From positions 1-64,000 of the forward strand of contig JBKHBT010000002.1 of the NCBI GenBank assembly GCA_046542255.1: DNA of 64,000 nt, read 5' to 3'. Source of the stretch: JBKHBT01 sp046542255 (GTDB lineage Bacteria; UBP14; UBA6098; JBKHBT01). This document shows positions 1 through 7,668 of the stretch, in pieces; position 1 is the first letter of the stretch; every line of letters starts with the position of its first letter. The notes beneath the pieces are model-generated. The model was not told the origin of the DNA. It was given only the letters and a program-made list of their open reading frames with translations, and did no database searches. A program made the position numbers and the translations under genes.

Positions 1-256
1 TATGTCAGAACCCTAATGGGTTTTCCTTTCGTCTATCATGGCACCTCCTTTTTAGAGGTTGATCTTGATATTTACCACTAGTTCGATATCCTGCTTTCGT
101 TCTTCATTTCGGCCTCCTTTGCTAAAGGTTTTTCCCCAATAGATAATCCGGATTGCTACTGGTATAATAATATATAAGATATAATTCGGTTTGCAATACA
201 TTTGAGTCCTGACATCTCTAAAAATAACTATCGACCGGAATTTTTCAAGACTTAAA
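1..256 (-). other. Gene-poor window edge with two SD-led mini-ORFs
   Basis: No convincing gene is seen here. Read on the minus strand, two strong Shine-Dalgarno sequences (AAAGGAGG, then AAAAAGGAGG) each precede an ATG, but each frame closes quickly: 107 to 78 encodes 9 residues and 39 to 13 encodes 8. Each Shine-Dalgarno can fold onto a nearby complement (CCTTT near 125 and CCTC near 55). They could be leader peptides for a gene beyond the window edge, or chance. A 74-codon open frame in another phase has no ribosome site and looks spurious. Confidence 0.3.
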
Positions 257-883
257 TCAATATTCAGAATAATCATCGAGCGAGTCCCATTTTTCGCGAA
301 ATGTCTTAAGCATTATATAAACAAGCCAACCACCGTAAACAAGGCAAAATACCATACATGCCGAAGCGAGAACTCTGAGAACCGAAGCTAGGAAAAGATC
401 ATATTCCAGCATGCCCAGCTCGGTGAGTATCCAGTTCCAGTCATGATAAGCCTCGACTCCGAAAGGGGAAACAAGTGGCAATGCCATCGCGGTTGCATCA
501 TTAACATAAGTTGCTACATAATATAGGTTTGTCGCCTCCCAGCCGAATGCTACAGCCACAGCGAAATAATCCCTTTGCTTCAGGAACATCACAAGGCCAA
601 TAAATGGCACAATACATTGGAATAATGAGCCTCCCAAAGTCATTATAAATTGCCCGAAAGGCTGGAAAAGGATATGGCCAAGCTCATGAATACCAAGATT
701 CAGTCCGAAGAAAATGCTATTATATAGTGGGCTTTTTATATGCCTAATCCAAACAAAAACAAAAAGCAAAAGCAGAATTAGCCGAAGAAAAGGAAATTTA
801 CCGATAGCCCATTCTCTTGCATCCTTGAAATATTCGGCCAAAAAGGCCAAAGTTTTATCAAGGAAATCTTGTTTTTTTTTCAT
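257..883 (-). CDS. Membrane protein with HELGH motif (M50-like metallopeptidase fold)
   Basis: A 208-residue integral membrane protein. After a charged N-terminus there are hydrophobic spans at about 33-46, 52-75, 78-101, 106-126 and 162-192. HELGH at residues 66-70 lies inside a span and fits the HExxH zinc motif of M50-type intramembrane proteases; a conserved-looking EAYHDW near 144-149 could supply further ligands. A typical NPDG motif is not seen, so protease activity is uncertain and it may be an M50-like integral protein of unknown role. It is transcribed away from pstC. The ribosome site before its ATG is weak. Confidence 0.75.
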   Translation of the reverse strand: MKKKQDFLDKTLAFLAEYFKDAREWAIGKFPFLRLILLLLFVFVWIRHIKSPLYNSIFFGLNLGIHELGHILFQPFGQFIMTLGGSLFQCIVPFIGLVMFLKQRDYFAVAVAFGWEATNLYYVATYVNDATAMALPLVSPFGVEAYHDWNWILTELGMLEYDLFLASVLRVLASACMVFCLVYGGWLVYIMLKTFREKWDSLDDYSEY

Positions 884-996
884 AACCTATTGATTTTTCC
901 TATTATTGTTGAAATGGTTACTTTTATTAATATATTAAATATAAAGCAGTCAAAATTGCAATAATAATTCTATCCCGGAAGAAAAAATACAGATTC

Positions 997-1113
997 TCCA
1001 GACAATGCGCTGCTCCGCATTGTCATACTTTTCAGGCTAAAACATCAGTAAAGCCTTCTGCTGTATATATTAAGTATTATATATATTATATATATGGCTA
1101 TAAAAGAGAAGAA
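997..1113. repeat. Two-stem-loop intergenic repeat, copy A
   Basis: Stem-loop 1 is GACAATGCG (1001-1009), loop CTGCTC, CGCATTGTC (1016-1024), a perfect 9-bp stem. After a short linker, stem-loop 2 is GGCT (1035-1038) and AGCC (1052-1055). Over 997-1055 it matches 30256-30313 with five substitutions and one single-base gap. Both copies continue into a TA-rich tract and a purine-rich stretch before a housekeeping gene. It could be a structured RNA leader, a small RNA gene, or a dispersed MITE/REP-like repeat. Confidence 0.7.
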
Positions 1114-1126
1114 GAAAATAATAAAT

Positions 1127-1144
1127 CTTAACCATTTCTTAATA
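1127..1144 (+). promoter_or_regulatory. Putative Pho box upstream of pstC
   Basis: CTTAACC-ATTT-CTTAATA is a 7-mer direct repeat with an 11-bp period, the geometry known for PhoB boxes. A sequence with the same layout lies before pstS (6803-6820). The consensus differs from that of E. coli, so the assignment rests on spacing, on recurrence and on the linked phoB gene. Confidence 0.55.
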
Positions 1145-1235
1145 TAAGTTTTATAGGCAGAACATATTAGTACATATTTTTGTTTGAGAACGCTGAAGCT
1201 GGTTTATTAAACTTTAGGCTATATTCAGGAGTTAA

Positions 1236-2078
1236 ATGGCCAAGTATTTCATAGGCGCAGTAGCAACCTTCTCGATCTTAATGCTTTTTGCAATCACTAT
1301 CATGTTATTTGTTAATGCCTTTCCCTTCTTTGGTTTTGATGAGACCAGTGTAAAGGAATTTTTCACAGGTACGCATTGGCGGCCAGATATGGATAATTAT
1401 GGTTTTTTACCATTGCTGTGGGGAACCCTGCTTGTTACTTTTATAGCAATGTTATTTGCCGTTCCCATCGGGCTCGCTTCTGCCATGTATCTGCATTCTG
1501 TCGCTCCATTTGCTTTGCGTGAAACCCTAAAACCCATGATGGAAATTCTTGGAAGCGTCCCTTCTGTAGTATATGGGCTATTCGGTATGACTATTTTAGC
1601 TCCTTTTGTACAAAAAATATTGGATTTGACAATAGGACAATGTGCCGCAGTTGCCGGTATAACTCTTGGCGTAATGGTAATCCCGCTTGTAATTAGCATC
1701 TCAGAAGATGCACTTGCATCTGTACCAAAAGAATTATCCGAAGCTGCTTTATCTTTGGGAGCGACAAAATGGGAAACCCTGGTTAGTGTCGTAATCCCAG
1801 CAGCAAAATCGGGGATTTGGGCTGCACTTTTGCTATCATTCGGCCGCGCTATTGGCGAAACTATGACAGTTCTTATGGTAGCTGGCGGAGCAGCACAGAT
1901 TGCGTTTTCGCCATTTGATCCTGTTAGGCCGATGACTGCTGCAATTGCGGCTGAAATGGGCGAGACTCCAGCCGGAAGTCCACATTTCCATGCTCTATTT
2001 CTCGTTGCAACTGTTCTTTACCTAATAACACTGGCTCTTAATTTGATAGCCAATAAATATGCGCAAAGGCCCAATTAA
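1236..2078 (+). CDS. pstC: Phosphate ABC transporter permease PstC
   Basis: One of the two inner-membrane permeases of the high-affinity phosphate importer PstSCAB. It has 280 residues and about six membrane spans. The cytoplasmic EAA loop that docks onto PstB is at about 168-177 (SEAALSLGAT), and the conserved RAIGETM follows at 204-210. It starts at an ATG seven bases after AGGAG and is followed almost at once by pstA, as expected for an operon. The putative Pho box upstream suggests induction by phosphate starvation. Confidence 0.95.
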   Translation: MAKYFIGAVATFSILMLFAITIMLFVNAFPFFGFDETSVKEFFTGTHWRPDMDNYGFLPLLWGTLLVTFIAMLFAVPIGLASAMYLHSVAPFALRETLKPMMEILGSVPSVVYGLFGMTILAPFVQKILDLTIGQCAAVAGITLGVMVIPLVISISEDALASVPKELSEAALSLGATKWETLVSVVIPAAKSGIWAALLLSFGRAIGETMTVLMVAGGAAQIAFSPFDPVRPMTAAIAAEMGETPAGSPHFHALFLVATVLYLITLALNLIANKYAQRPN

Positions 2079-2079
2079 T

Positions 2080-2946
2080 ATGGATACAGTACTGAAAAAA
2101 AGACTCAATAAGCAGAAAATCGGTTTTGCTGTCCTTACAATTGCGGCATTTTTCATCATCGCGGTTGTTTTAGCAATAATATACCTTATCGTTTCCAAAG
2201 GATACTCTGTGCTTTCATGGGAATTTATAACAAAGCCGCCACGCAAAATGATGACTGAAGGTGGAATCTTCCCGGCTATTGTAGGAACTTTCCTTCTGGG
2301 AACCGGCTCGATGCTTTTTGCACTTCCTATAGGTGTTATTACAGCCATCTATACCAATGAATTTGCTCCAAAAGGAAAATTGACAACAATGATCAGGACA
2401 GGCACCAATACACTAGCAGGATTGCCATCGATCGTTTTCGGGCTTTTTGGTTTTGCTTTCTTTTGCAAGTTCCTAAATTTCGGAGTATCTATTTTATCTG
2501 GCGCTCTTACTTTGGGAGTTATGTCTTTGCCGATTATTATTTCCACATCAGAAGAGGCATTAAAGGTTGTTCCTAAATCATTTCGCGAAGCATCATTATC
2601 ACTCGGCGCTACAAAAATTCGAACGACTTTCAAAGTTGTACTTCCTAATGCTATTGGCGGTATCGTTACTGGTGCTATTCTTTCTATGGGACGCGCTGTC
2701 GGTGAAACGGCACCAATTATTTTTACCGCTGCTACTTTCTATACCAGAAAACTACCGAAATCCCCAATGGATGAAACTATGGCATTGCCATTTCACATAT
2801 ATGGACTCGTTACAGAAGGCCTATTTCCAGAAAAACAGCTTCCGATAGCATTTGGCAGCGCATTAGTTCTTCTTATTCTTGTTCTGCTTCTAAGCGGAAT
2901 TGGTGTACTTCTGCGATACAGAATAAGAAAAAAACGAAGTTGGTAA
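2080..2946 (+). CDS. pstA: Phosphate ABC transporter permease PstA
   Basis: The second permease of the phosphate importer, 288 residues and about six spans. The EAA loop is EASLSLGATK (about 170-179) and RAVGETAPI follows (about 205-213), both typical of PstA. I chose the ATG at 2080, one base after the pstC stop, because AAAGG sits about ten bases upstream. An in-frame ATG at 2059 would overlap pstC by 20 bases and lacks a ribosome site. pstB follows after 10 bases. Confidence 0.94.
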   Translation: MDTVLKKRLNKQKIGFAVLTIAAFFIIAVVLAIIYLIVSKGYSVLSWEFITKPPRKMMTEGGIFPAIVGTFLLGTGSMLFALPIGVITAIYTNEFAPKGKLTTMIRTGTNTLAGLPSIVFGLFGFAFFCKFLNFGVSILSGALTLGVMSLPIIISTSEEALKVVPKSFREASLSLGATKIRTTFKVVLPNAIGGIVTGAILSMGRAVGETAPIIFTAATFYTRKLPKSPMDETMALPFHIYGLVTEGLFPEKQLPIAFGSALVLLILVLLLSGIGVLLRYRIRKKRSW

Positions 2947-2956
2947 AGGAGAATTT

Positions 2957-3715
2957 ATGAATAAAGGTATCGTAGAAATTCAAGACTTCAATCTCTGGTA
3001 TGGTGAAACAATGGCCCTTAAAGATATTGACCTCCATTTCCCAGAAGAGCGAATAACAGCCATAATGGGGCCTTCCGGCTGTGGAAAATCCACCCTACTT
3101 CGCTCGATAAATAGGATGAACGACCTGATCCCCTGTGTTAAGACAAAGGGGCGGATCCTTTTCGATAATCAAAATATATACAATAAGGGATGCAATATCC
3201 ATAAATTGCGAAGAAGAATAGGCATGGTTTTCCAAAGACCTAATCCATTTCCTATGTCGATATTTGACAATGTTGCATATGGACTTAATATACATAAACT
3301 CGCAAAAGGCTCTGAACTATCTGATAAAATTGAATGGGCGCTTAAAGCCGTCAACCTTTGGGAAGAGGTAAGCGATAGATTGCATGTAAGCGCATTCGAA
3401 CTGTCCGGTGGCCAGCAGCAAAGGCTTTGCATGGCAAGAGCATTGGCCATAGAACCTGAAGTCATCCTTCTGGATGAACCGACTTCCGCTCTGGACCCTG
3501 TTTCCGCAGCAAAAATTGAAGAACAATTGCAGGAATTTGTAGGGCAATATACCGTGATAATTGTTACTCATAATGTTGCACAGGCGGCAAGAGTCGCTGA
3601 ATATGCGGTCTTTATGATGCTTGGTGAAGTAGCAGATTTCGATAAGACTAAGGAGCTATTTGTCAATCCCAAAAATCAATTGACAGAACGATATTTGACA
3701 GGTAAGTTTGGCTGA
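2957..3715 (+). CDS. pstB: Phosphate ABC transporter ATPase PstB
   Basis: Cytoplasmic ATPase that powers phosphate import through PstCA. All ABC signatures are present in its 252 residues: Walker A GPSGCGKST (38-46), Q-loop Q93 in VFQRPNPFP, signature LSGGQ (149-153), Walker B LLDEPTSALD (171-180) and H-loop H205. VFQRPNPFPMSI is characteristic of PstB. A strong AAAGGAG precedes the ATG. It sits between pstA and phoU, the usual order. Confidence 0.97.
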   Translation: MNKGIVEIQDFNLWYGETMALKDIDLHFPEERITAIMGPSGCGKSTLLRSINRMNDLIPCVKTKGRILFDNQNIYNKGCNIHKLRRRIGMVFQRPNPFPMSIFDNVAYGLNIHKLAKGSELSDKIEWALKAVNLWEEVSDRLHVSAFELSGGQQQRLCMARALAIEPEVILLDEPTSALDPVSAAKIEEQLQEFVGQYTVIIVTHNVAQAARVAEYAVFMMLGEVADFDKTKELFVNPKNQLTERYLTGKFG

Positions 3716-3741
3716 TAAAGTCAATTTTACATGGAGTTATT

Positions 3742-4404
3742 ATGCTAGATGAAAAATTAGAACAGTTACAGCAGAAATTTGCAGCACAGGCTGGAAGAGT
3801 CGAGAGAATGGTCGAAAAGGCAATAAAATCATTGGTAGATGACAATGAAGAACTTGCCAAAGAAGTTATCAAAAAGGATGAGAGAGAAGTCAATAGGGCT
3901 GAAATTGAAATCGAGCAAAATGCAACTGAATTGATTGCTCTTTATTCACCAAAAGCGAGTGAGATGAGGCGAATAATTGCCATTATCAAAGCCAATGGTG
4001 AACTTGAAAGAATCGGAGACCAGGCAGTCAATATTTCGATTTCTGCACTTTATCTCATTCCGAGAGTAAAAGTCAAGCCATTAATTGATCTTCCACGAAT
4101 GGCCGGTATAGTCAAAAATATGATTCACTGCTCTCTGGAAGCATTCCTGTCAGAAAAACTCGAACCTGCGAATAAAGCCCTGCGAGATGATAAAATTGTT
4201 AATGAAATGGAAGTCCAAATCATAAGAGAGCTTCTTACCTATATGATGGAAGACCCGACAACAATCGAGCGAGCTTTGAAACTAATCTTTATTACAAAAA
4301 ATCTCGAAAGAATTGGCGATCTTGCCACTAATGTCTCAGAAGATGTAGTCTATTATTTGACCGGTGAAGATATAAGACACCCTAGATTAAAAAAGGAAAA
4401 ATAA
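3742..4404 (+). CDS. phoU: Phosphate signalling protein PhoU
   Basis: A 220-residue all-helical cytoplasmic protein that links Pst transporter status to the PhoR kinase. It has the two PhoU repeats (about 17-104 and 120-208), each with its metal-binding helix signature: ELERIGDQAVNI and NLERIGDLATNV. Length and position after pstB match the family. phoB starts two bases after its stop, so transporter and regulator are probably translated from one message. Confidence 0.95.
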   Translation: MLDEKLEQLQQKFAAQAGRVERMVEKAIKSLVDDNEELAKEVIKKDEREVNRAEIEIEQNATELIALYSPKASEMRRIIAIIKANGELERIGDQAVNISISALYLIPRVKVKPLIDLPRMAGIVKNMIHCSLEAFLSEKLEPANKALRDDKIVNEMEVQIIRELLTYMMEDPTTIERALKLIFITKNLERIGDLATNVSEDVVYYLTGEDIRHPRLKKEK

Positions 4405-4405
4405 A

Positions 4406-5107
4406 ATGAAAAGAATTGCTGTTGTTGAGGACGAAAGCGATCTTCGCGAATTATTAAAACTTCATCTCGAAAGAGATGGCTATGAAAGTAAGCTGTTCGC
4501 AACCGGCGATGAGTTTCTCGCTGATTTGGATAATTTGATATTTGATATGGCCTTATTGGATATCATGCTACCCGGCACCGATGGGCTTAAAATTTGTCAA
4601 ACACTTCGTCAAAATGAAAGATTCAAAGAAGTACCCATAATTATCTTGACAGCAAAAGGCACAGAAGTCGATATTGTAGTAGGACTAGAATTGGGCGCAG
4701 ACGATTATATTACCAAACCATTTTCTCCAAGAGAACTAATGGCTAGAATTAAAGCAATTTTCAGGAGAATGGAACACAAGCAGAGCGAAAAAGTAATCAG
4801 ATTGGGAGATATTGAAGTTTTTCCTGAGAAGATAATTGTAAAGCTCAAGGGCGAACAAATCGACTTAACAACCACAGAGTTCAAGATATTAGAAGCTCTT
4901 GTTCGAAGAAAGGGCCGTGTCTTAACCAGAAGCCAGATTCTGGATCTTCTCGGCGATGATAGGCAATTTGTCCTCGATAGGACTGTCGATGTTCATATTC
5001 TAAACATTCGCCGAAAACTCGGGAGCTATGGCAAAATAATACAAACAATTAGAGGCATTGGATACAAAATAATTGAAGATCAGCTCTCGCCAGAGAATAA
5101 TAAATGA
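4406..5107 (+). CDS. phoB: Phosphate-type response regulator PhoB (OmpR family)
   Basis: A 233-residue DNA-binding response regulator. The receiver domain (1-120) has the acidic pair E8/D9, phosphoacceptor D52 in LLDIMLPG, T82 and K104. The C-terminal winged helix (about 135-225) has TTTEFKIL, the RVLTRSQILD helix and the VDVHILNIRRKLG recognition helix. The cluster indicates it is PhoB, expected to bind the 11-bp-period repeats upstream of pstC and pstS. Its stop overlaps the phoR start by 4 bases. Confidence 0.93.
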   Translation: MKRIAVVEDESDLRELLKLHLERDGYESKLFATGDEFLADLDNLIFDMALLDIMLPGTDGLKICQTLRQNERFKEVPIIILTAKGTEVDIVVGLELGADDYITKPFSPRELMARIKAIFRRMEHKQSEKVIRLGDIEVFPEKIIVKLKGEQIDLTTTEFKILEALVRRKGRVLTRSQILDLLGDDRQFVLDRTVDVHILNIRRKLGSYGKIIQTIRGIGYKIIEDQLSPENNK

Positions 5108-6801
5108 AATTAAGCGTCTTTAGACGACATTATATAATAACCGCTGTAATAATAACTACTATTGCAATATTTTTCAGTATCATTAGTGTATCTTCTAATA
5201 CTAAAATAATTGAAGATTCCACATATCAAGACCTTAAACATACATCACAACTAATTAAATATGCCTTAAGCGATTCCTTTTCTAATCAGGAGCTTATGGA
5301 GCTTTTCAATAAAATTGAAAAGGAAACTAATATTGAATTAGATATCTTTACCAATGATACTCTACTTAGAAAACAAGAAAATTGCTTTTCGATTGAAAGT
5401 AAACCTGCAGAAGAAGTACAGACGGCCATTGAAGATTCCACTGGAAGAAATATTCGACAAGTATCCGGCAGTTATAGAATGTTTTTTGCTGAAAAAATGG
5501 ATAGAAAGAATTCGCCTTTCGATTATATTCTGCGCTCTTCTATCGAAATGGATGATATCAATTATTTTAAGTTTCTAATCATAACCAGAATAATCACAAT
5601 ATCTGTAATTTTCCTTATCGGCTTTATTGCATTATCATACCTGCTGTCTCGCTCATTGCAGAAAAGAGTAAATAGGATAAACCGCCGTATTAAAACGATA
5701 TCTACTGGAAACAAGGATAAAATTCATAGCAAAGATGAATTTATTACTCTTGAAGAATCGATCGATGAGATGTCTAATAGCTATATCGAGCTTTATAAAA
5801 CATTGAATACCGAAAAATCAAATCTGCTTCAGATTATTAATTCTCTGGAAGACGGAATCCTGGTTCTCGATGAAAACAATAGCATATTATTACTTAATAA
5901 AGCATCTGAAAAGCTGCTTCGAGTAAATCGGAAGGATGCAATATCCAAAAAAGCCCTTGGAATAATTCGAATACCCGAGATCAGGTATTTGATAGAATCT
6001 GATAAACCCGATTCTCGTGACTATTCAGAAGGTGATAAGTTTATTAATGCTCGTTCTATCGAAATCGAAGCCATATCACAAAGAGTGGTCCTTTTGCGCA
6101 ATATAACAGAGCAATTCAAAACCCAACGCTCACAATCGGATTTTGTATCGAATGTTTCTCATGAACTTAGGACACCAATTACTATCATCAAAGGATTTGC
6201 AGAAACGATGCTAATGAATGATCTCGGTAAAGACCCAAATCGATATGTAAAAACGATAATTCGACATACAAATCGTCTTATTTCTCTTGTAGAAGACATT
6301 ATGACGCTTTCAAAAGTCGAACATGAGCAACATCTGAAATTCGAACCAATAAACCTTTGCGCCATTGTCGAAGAAATAAATCATCTATACCACAGCAAAG
6401 CCGAAAAAAAAGGTATCATGATTTTCAATACATGTATGCCGGATATGCCCAATGTCAAAGGCGATAGAAATCTGGTTGAGATCGTAATCTCAAATTTAGT
6501 CGATAATGCAATAAAATACAATAAAGATAATGGCAGAATTTCAATCAAAAGCGATTATGACGAACACTATGTAACCTTTTCAATCGAAGACTCTGGCATC
6601 GGTATATCAGAAGAAGACCAAAAGCGCATTTTCGAGCGATTCTATACCGCCGATAAAGCACGCTCACACAAAGTTGGTGGAACAGGCCTGGGCCTATCGA
6701 TTGTCAAAAAGATCGTTCTTCTGCACGATGGCAAAATCGAACTTGAAAGCAAATTTGGTATAGGAAGCAAATTTACTATCAAATTGCATATTTTTAATTA
6801 A
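5104..6801 (+). CDS. phoR: Phosphate sensor histidine kinase PhoR
   Basis: A 565-residue membrane kinase, partner of PhoB. It has a transmembrane span at about 10-29, an extracytoplasmic segment to about 155, a second span at 157-181, a HAMP-like linker and a PAS-like region (about 240-335). The HisKA domain has phosphoacceptor H353 in SHELRTP, and the ATPase domain has the N box (NLVDNAIKYN), DSGIG (496-500) and GGTGLG (525-530). Its periplasmic segment is much larger than in E. coli PhoR and resembles the Gram-positive form. The ATGA overlap implies translational coupling to phoB. Confidence 0.92.
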   Translation: MKLSVFRRHYIITAVIITTIAIFFSIISVSSNTKIIEDSTYQDLKHTSQLIKYALSDSFSNQELMELFNKIEKETNIELDIFTNDTLLRKQENCFSIESKPAEEVQTAIEDSTGRNIRQVSGSYRMFFAEKMDRKNSPFDYILRSSIEMDDINYFKFLIITRIITISVIFLIGFIALSYLLSRSLQKRVNRINRRIKTISTGNKDKIHSKDEFITLEESIDEMSNSYIELYKTLNTEKSNLLQIINSLEDGILVLDENNSILLLNKASEKLLRVNRKDAISKKALGIIRIPEIRYLIESDKPDSRDYSEGDKFINARSIEIEAISQRVVLLRNITEQFKTQRSQSDFVSNVSHELRTPITIIKGFAETMLMNDLGKDPNRYVKTIIRHTNRLISLVEDIMTLSKVEHEQHLKFEPINLCAIVEEINHLYHSKAEKKGIMIFNTCMPDMPNVKGDRNLVEIVISNLVDNAIKYNKDNGRISIKSDYDEHYVTFSIEDSGIGISEEDQKRIFERFYTADKARSHKVGGTGLGLSIVKKIVLLHDGKIELESKFGIGSKFTIKLHIFN

Positions 6802-6802
6802 T

Positions 6803-6820
6803 CTTAATATAGATTTAATA
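6803..6820 (+). promoter_or_regulatory. Putative Pho box and -10 upstream of pstS
   Basis: CTTAATA-TAGA-TTTAATA begins just after the phoR stop. It is again a 7-mer direct repeat with an 11-bp period, followed by a -10-like TATACAT at 6826-6832. This gives pstS its own PhoB-responsive promoter, which would allow higher expression of the binding protein than of the operon. Confidence 0.55.
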
Positions 6821-6858
6821 AATATTATACATATTTGTAAAAAATGAAGGAGCAAAAA

Positions 6859-7668
6859 ATGAAAAGAGTAATTACAATTATTCTGGCAATCTCAATTAGC
6901 TTGATAGCTATTGCAGATGACGACCAACTTGTTCTTGTTGGCTCGACAACTGTTCTTCCTATTGCACAGGCATCAGCCGAGATGTTTATGGACGTAAATC
7001 CTAATGCCGATGTTACGGTTCGCGGCGGAGGTTCTGGTGTTGGAATAGCCGCACTCATCGATGGAACAACCGATATTGCAAATGCATCGCGTGATATTAA
7101 AGAAGGAGAGATCGAAAATGCAAGAAAAAATGGTATAGAACCTTATGATAATATTGTAGCGTATGACGGTATTGCAATCATAACTAATCCAGCTTCCAAA
7201 GTAGATGAACTGACTATAAAGCAGATCCGTGATATTTTTTCCGGCAAGATAACGAATCTATCCGAAGTCGGCGGAATCGATAAGGAAATTGTCATTGTTT
7301 CGCGCGATGTATCATCGGGTACTTTTGAAGTTTTCAAGGATTTAGTTATGGAAGGCGCGCCGGTTGATGATGGCGCACTCCGTGTTCAGTCGAATCAGGC
7401 TGCTGTTACCACTGTCAAGAATTCAAAATCAGCGATAAGCTATGTCGGCCTTGGTTATGTCAATTCTAGCGTAAAAGCGATTATAGTAAATGATATTGCG
7501 CCAACACATGTAAATGCAGCAACAGGCAAATACCCTATCGTCCGTTCGCTTCATATGTACACCGATGGCGAGCCTAAAGGCAAGACTAAGGACTTCATCG
7601 ACTATGTAATGTCTGAGGAAGGCCAGATGCTGGTAAAGCAATTAGGATATGTCGGAGTTTCTGAGTAA
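6859..7668 (+). CDS. pstS: Phosphate-binding protein PstS
   Basis: Periplasmic phosphate-binding protein of the Pst importer. From the ATG at 6859 it has 269 residues with a signal peptide (about 1-19, ending AIAD). Binding-site signatures are GSTTVLPI (28-35), RGGGSGVG (55-62) and SRDVSSGTFE (148-157). An earlier ATG at 6844 overlaps the AAGGAG ribosome site, so the downstream start is preferred. It is unusual in sitting last, after phoBR, but it has its own Pho-box-like promoter. It abuts the converging TIR gene with no spacer. Confidence 0.95.
   Translation: MKRVITIILAISISLIAIADDDQLVLVGSTTVLPIAQASAEMFMDVNPNADVTVRGGGSGVGIAALIDGTTDIANASRDIKEGEIENARKNGIEPYDNIVAYDGIAIITNPASKVDELTIKQIRDIFSGKITNLSEVGGIDKEIVIVSRDVSSGTFEVFKDLVMEGAPVDDGALRVQSNQAAVTTVKNSKSAISYVGLGYVNSSVKAIIVNDIAPTHVNAATGKYPIVRSLHMYTDGEPKGKTKDFIDYVMSEEGQMLVKQLGYVGVSE

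Larger units (their letters stand above)
884..1235. other. Intergenic region, divergent, with repeat and Pho box
   Basis: A 352-base region between the HELGH protein (leftward) and pstC (rightward). It contains a two-stem-loop repeat that recurs upstream of aspS (997-1113), a run of TA-rich sequence, a putative Pho box at 1127-1144, and the pstC ribosome site (AGGAG, near 1228). No open frame here looks coding. Confidence 0.7.

Noticed and set aside
52..276. 74-residue minus-strand open frame at the left edge
   Set aside because: No Shine-Dalgarno, unusual composition, and overlap with the HELGH protein 3' end.
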